IMG/VR virus record: IMGVR_UViG_3300025815_000030
Location: 1 to 38,735 of that record
Strand: one strand, 5' to 3'
Length of the DNA: 38,735 bases
Source of the DNA: a virus
Positions 37,933-38,735 of this stretch are shown one piece after another (the first letter of the stretch is position 1; each line of letters begins with the position of its first letter). A program made the translations under genes and the position numbers. Below the pieces are notes generated by a model. That model was not told the DNA's origin. It made no database searches and saw only the letters and a list, made by a program, of their open reading frames with translations.

Positions 37933-37949
37933 TAAAACGAGATTTAACT

Positions 37950-38630
37950 ATGGCAGACGCAAAGATTAGTGGATTATCAGAACTCACCAGCCCAGCGGAC
38001 GGTGACTTGATCCCTATTGTCGACGTGTCAGACACGACACAGGCAGTCAGTGGAACGACGAAGTATATTCAGAAGTCGAATCTTGCCCCCAGTGCAGTCT
38101 GGTCGTTGCTGGAAGAGGTAGCTTGCGCCTCTCAGACTTATATCGATTTTAACGGGGACGGCAGCAATTACACTGATCTTACGGATACGAACTTTGAGGA
38201 GTTCCGGATCGTGTTTGATGGGGTGGTGCCCTCGGCGACCTCCGAGGGACAGTGTTACATAATCGACAATGGGAGCCGTATCACGAGCGGTAGCGCATAC
38301 CACTACCACGAGTTGGCTTTGCTTGATTCTACACCGACTCCCACCAACAATAATTCAGCAGGTGTTAACACCGGCTACTTTCACAAGCGTTCGCATGCGG
38401 CTGCGGGGAAGTTGTTTGGTGAAATACTTATCCCACGATTTACGGCGACGGAGTATCCGGAATGGATGTCAAACATCCTGTTATGGGCGTCATCGTCGTC
38501 TTTAGCCAGAGCCATGTTGATGTGTGGCGCCAATAGCGCCTATTCCACAATTGAGGGCGTATCTTTGAAAAGAAGCACAGGCAACTGGGGAACCTCTGGG
38601 TCAGTTAAACTCTACGGAAGGGCAGCATAA
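37950..38630 (+). CDS. Second, short tail fibre protein
   Basis: The 226-aa protein begins with the fibre-head motif DAKISGLSELTSPADGDLIP, then IVDVSDTTQAVSGTTKYI, the same pattern as the start of the 1567-aa fibre (ADGDLFLITDVSDT). The rest is a distinct beta-rich domain (EVACASQTYIDFNGDGSNYT; SGSVKLYGRAA at the end), resembling phage fibre tips with a final 'SGxxxLYG' strand. Its codon choice looks richer in G+C third positions than that of the structural genes, consistent with module acquisition. Confidence 0.72.
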   Translation: MADAKISGLSELTSPADGDLIPIVDVSDTTQAVSGTTKYIQKSNLAPSAVWSLLEEVACASQTYIDFNGDGSNYTDLTDTNFEEFRIVFDGVVPSATSEGQCYIIDNGSRITSGSAYHYHELALLDSTPTPTNNNSAGVNTGYFHKRSHAAAGKLFGEILIPRFTATEYPEWMSNILLWASSSSLARAMLMCGANSAYSTIEGVSLKRSTGNWGTSGSVKLYGRAA

Positions 38631-38632
38631 TT

Positions 38633-38735
38633 ATGGCACTACTAATGATACACAAGAAGGGCGTTACTCGCGAGATGACGCCGGAAGAAGAAGCAGCTTA
38701 CAACGCCGAGCAGGCAGCAGAAGCTCAACATGAAG
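38633..38735 (+). CDS. N-terminal part of a gene running off the window
   Basis: An ATG 3 nt after the previous stop opens MALLMIHKKGVTREMTPEEE and then an Ala/Glu-rich helix (AAYNAEQAAEAQHE) to the edge. The MTPEEEAAYNAEQA pattern resembles small tail-fibre assembly or accessory proteins that follow fibre genes, but too little is present to assign it. Confidence 0.55.
   Translation, partial: MALLMIHKKGVTREMTPEEEAAYNAEQAAEAQHE

Noticed and set aside
1-38735. tRNA genes, insertion sequences, integrase or attachment sites
   Set aside because: None could be recognised on either strand; the window looks like a lytic phage without mobile elements. A tRNA search program would be needed to exclude a tRNA fully.

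Overview
The window is part of the genome of a T4-like contractile-tailed phage. It holds the T4 late coactivator/helicase-loader/ssDNA-binding block (33-59-32), the head-completion gene 4, and a nearly complete set of T4 baseplate genes (54, 26, 48, 53, 27, 5, PAAR tip, 25, 6, 7, 8), ending in a long tail-fibre region. The protein types and gene order recall marine T4-like phages (cyanophage-like). A class II kdsA and other envelope-related genes point to a Gram-negative host with Kdo-containing LPS. The host species cannot be read from the sequence.

Layout. (1) 1-2400: the end of an unidentified gene, a small HExxH protein, a leftward small membrane protein (holin candidate), then a rightward cassette of a GNGPS-motif glycosyltransferase-like protein, a small conserved protein and KdsA. 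(2) 2380-9200: accessory/early region built of terminator-promoter-gene cassettes. Near-consensus sigma70 promoters (-35 close to TTGACA, 17-bp spacer) drive a ParB-like protein, small unknown proteins, a signal-peptide SleB-type lysin, a Mom-like DNA-modification protein, an unknown 385-aa protein, a gp33-like coactivator, a 24-repeat hexapeptide protein and gp59. (3) 9179-10227: gene 32 with its own promoter, a hairpin-plus-A-rich leader, and a terminator. (4) 14249 back to 10226, leftward: gp4, a gp2-like candidate, gp54, gp26, a small gp51-like frame reached by a probable -1 frameshift, then the tape measure. (5) 14265 to 28009, rightward: gp48, gp53, gp27, gp5 without lysozyme, an unknown, the PAAR tip, an unknown, gp25, gp6, gp7 with a LamG-like insert, and gp8. 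(6) 28012 to the end: receptor-binding/adhesin region with paralogous fibre modules, a C-type-lectin protein, a tail-fibre chaperone-like protein, a 2OG-Fe(II)-oxygenase-like protein, an Ig-like connector, a 1567-aa fibre, an arabinofuranosidase-like concanavalin-fold protein, and a shorter fibre behind a 65-bp duplication.

The most interesting signals are these. First, gp26 ends on overlapping slippery heptamers with a perfect 8-bp hairpin downstream and an open -1 frame; the tape-measure gene follows, the same logic as lambda G/GT-H. Second, several early promoters sit so close to their start codons that the mRNAs should be leaderless or nearly so. Two late promoters show the same arrangement in a 21-bp near-palindrome that serves both gp4 and gp48. 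Third, there are accessory genes (Mom-like, ParB-like, hexapeptide-repeat, C-type lectin, oxygenase-like) whose roles in the phage are open.
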